Source of the DNA: an uncultured Anaerolineaceae bacterium
GTDB lineage: Bacteria; Chloroflexota; Anaerolineae; Anaerolineales; Anaerolineaceae
Length of the DNA: 6,052 nt
Direction of reading: 5' to 3'
Assembly (NCBI GenBank): GCA_937890875.1
Contig: CALAEB010000523.1
Location: 1 to 6,052, forward strand
Shown: one piece after another, positions 5,978 through 6,052 of the stretch
How positions within the stretch are numbered: the first letter of the stretch is position 1
Layout of the letters: every line of letters starts with the position of its first letter
Made by a program: the position numbers and the translations under genes
Notes under the pieces: generated by a model
What the model was told of the DNA's origin: nothing
The model's input: the letters and a program-made list of their open reading frames with translations, nothing else
Database searches by the model: none

Positions 5978-6052
5978 TGTGGATCATGCTCAACGCGCGC
6001 ACCTGTTCGGCGGCGTGGTAAGACGAGCGCACCAGCGGACCGCTTTCGACCC
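5949..6052 (-). CDS. lipA: lipoyl synthase, C-terminal fragment (cut by the window edge)
   Basis: Reading the minus strand from 6050 gives 33 residues, then a TGA stop at 5949-5951. The sequence starts VESGPLVRSSYHAAEQ, which is the conserved C-terminus of lipoyl synthase. The RSSYHA serine is known in the family to ligate the auxiliary iron-sulfur cluster. The enzyme is a radical SAM protein that inserts two sulfurs into protein-bound octanoyl groups. The radical SAM CxxxCxxC part lies outside the window, so intactness cannot be judged. It overlaps the start of the lplB-type gene and is the upstream visible member of the lipoate operon. Confidence 0.88.
   Translation of the reverse strand, partial: VESGPLVRSSYHAAEQVRALSMIHSELHDKSDA

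Noticed and set aside
1..6052. CRISPR arrays, insertion sequences, tRNA or rRNA genes
   Set aside because: No regularly spaced repeats, transposase motifs, cloverleaf-like segments or rRNA-like sequence were seen on either strand.

Overview
This 6,052-base window is bacterial. It holds two gene groups of different character, converging on a perfect hairpin at 4877-4921.

Left block, plus strand (612-4820): three genes read the same way. They are (a) an 825-residue polytopic membrane protein with an extracytoplasmic sulfatase/alkaline-phosphatase-fold domain; (b) a 64-residue single-span membrane protein carrying the motif LDPGTGSM; and (c) a 458-residue protein with a C-terminal class I SAM-dependent methyltransferase and an N-terminal region that resembles the catalytic loop of kinase-fold enzymes. 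The second and third genes are 6 bases apart, and the ribosome-binding site of the third overlaps the stop codon of the second, so they are surely co-translated. The first gene is 153 bases upstream of the second and probably, but not certainly, in the same transcript. My reading (inference) is an envelope-modification module: a cytoplasmic methyltransferase, possibly with a phosphotransferase-like domain, plus a membrane-anchored transferase/hydrolase of the sulfatase fold and a small membrane partner. I know no experimentally defined pathway for this set, and it is the best candidate for an undescribed system here.

Upstream of it lies about 610 bases of AT-rich DNA without a convincing gene. 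It has an isolated extended -10 promoter element (248-256), a bulged stem-loop (487-509) and a 10-base direct repeat flanking a palindrome (565-603) just before the first start codon.

Right block, minus strand (6052 down to 4908): lipoate metabolism. It contains the C-terminal end of lipA (lipoyl synthase, cut by the window edge), then an lplB-type accessory domain gene, then an lplA-type catalytic lipoate-protein ligase gene. Each overlaps the next, so this is a tight operon for a two-subunit (split) lipoate-protein ligase next to the sulfur-insertion enzyme.

Base composition differs clearly. Sampled 60-base lines give about 32% G+C in the leader (301-360), 45% in the methyltransferase gene (4201-4260) and 68% in the ligase gene (5401-5460). 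The left block may therefore have a separate history from the lipoate operon. The organism cannot be named from this window. Split lipoate ligase plus a moderate-GC genome would fit several anaerobic bacterial groups (Anaerolineae-like Chloroflexota is one guess), but that is low confidence.
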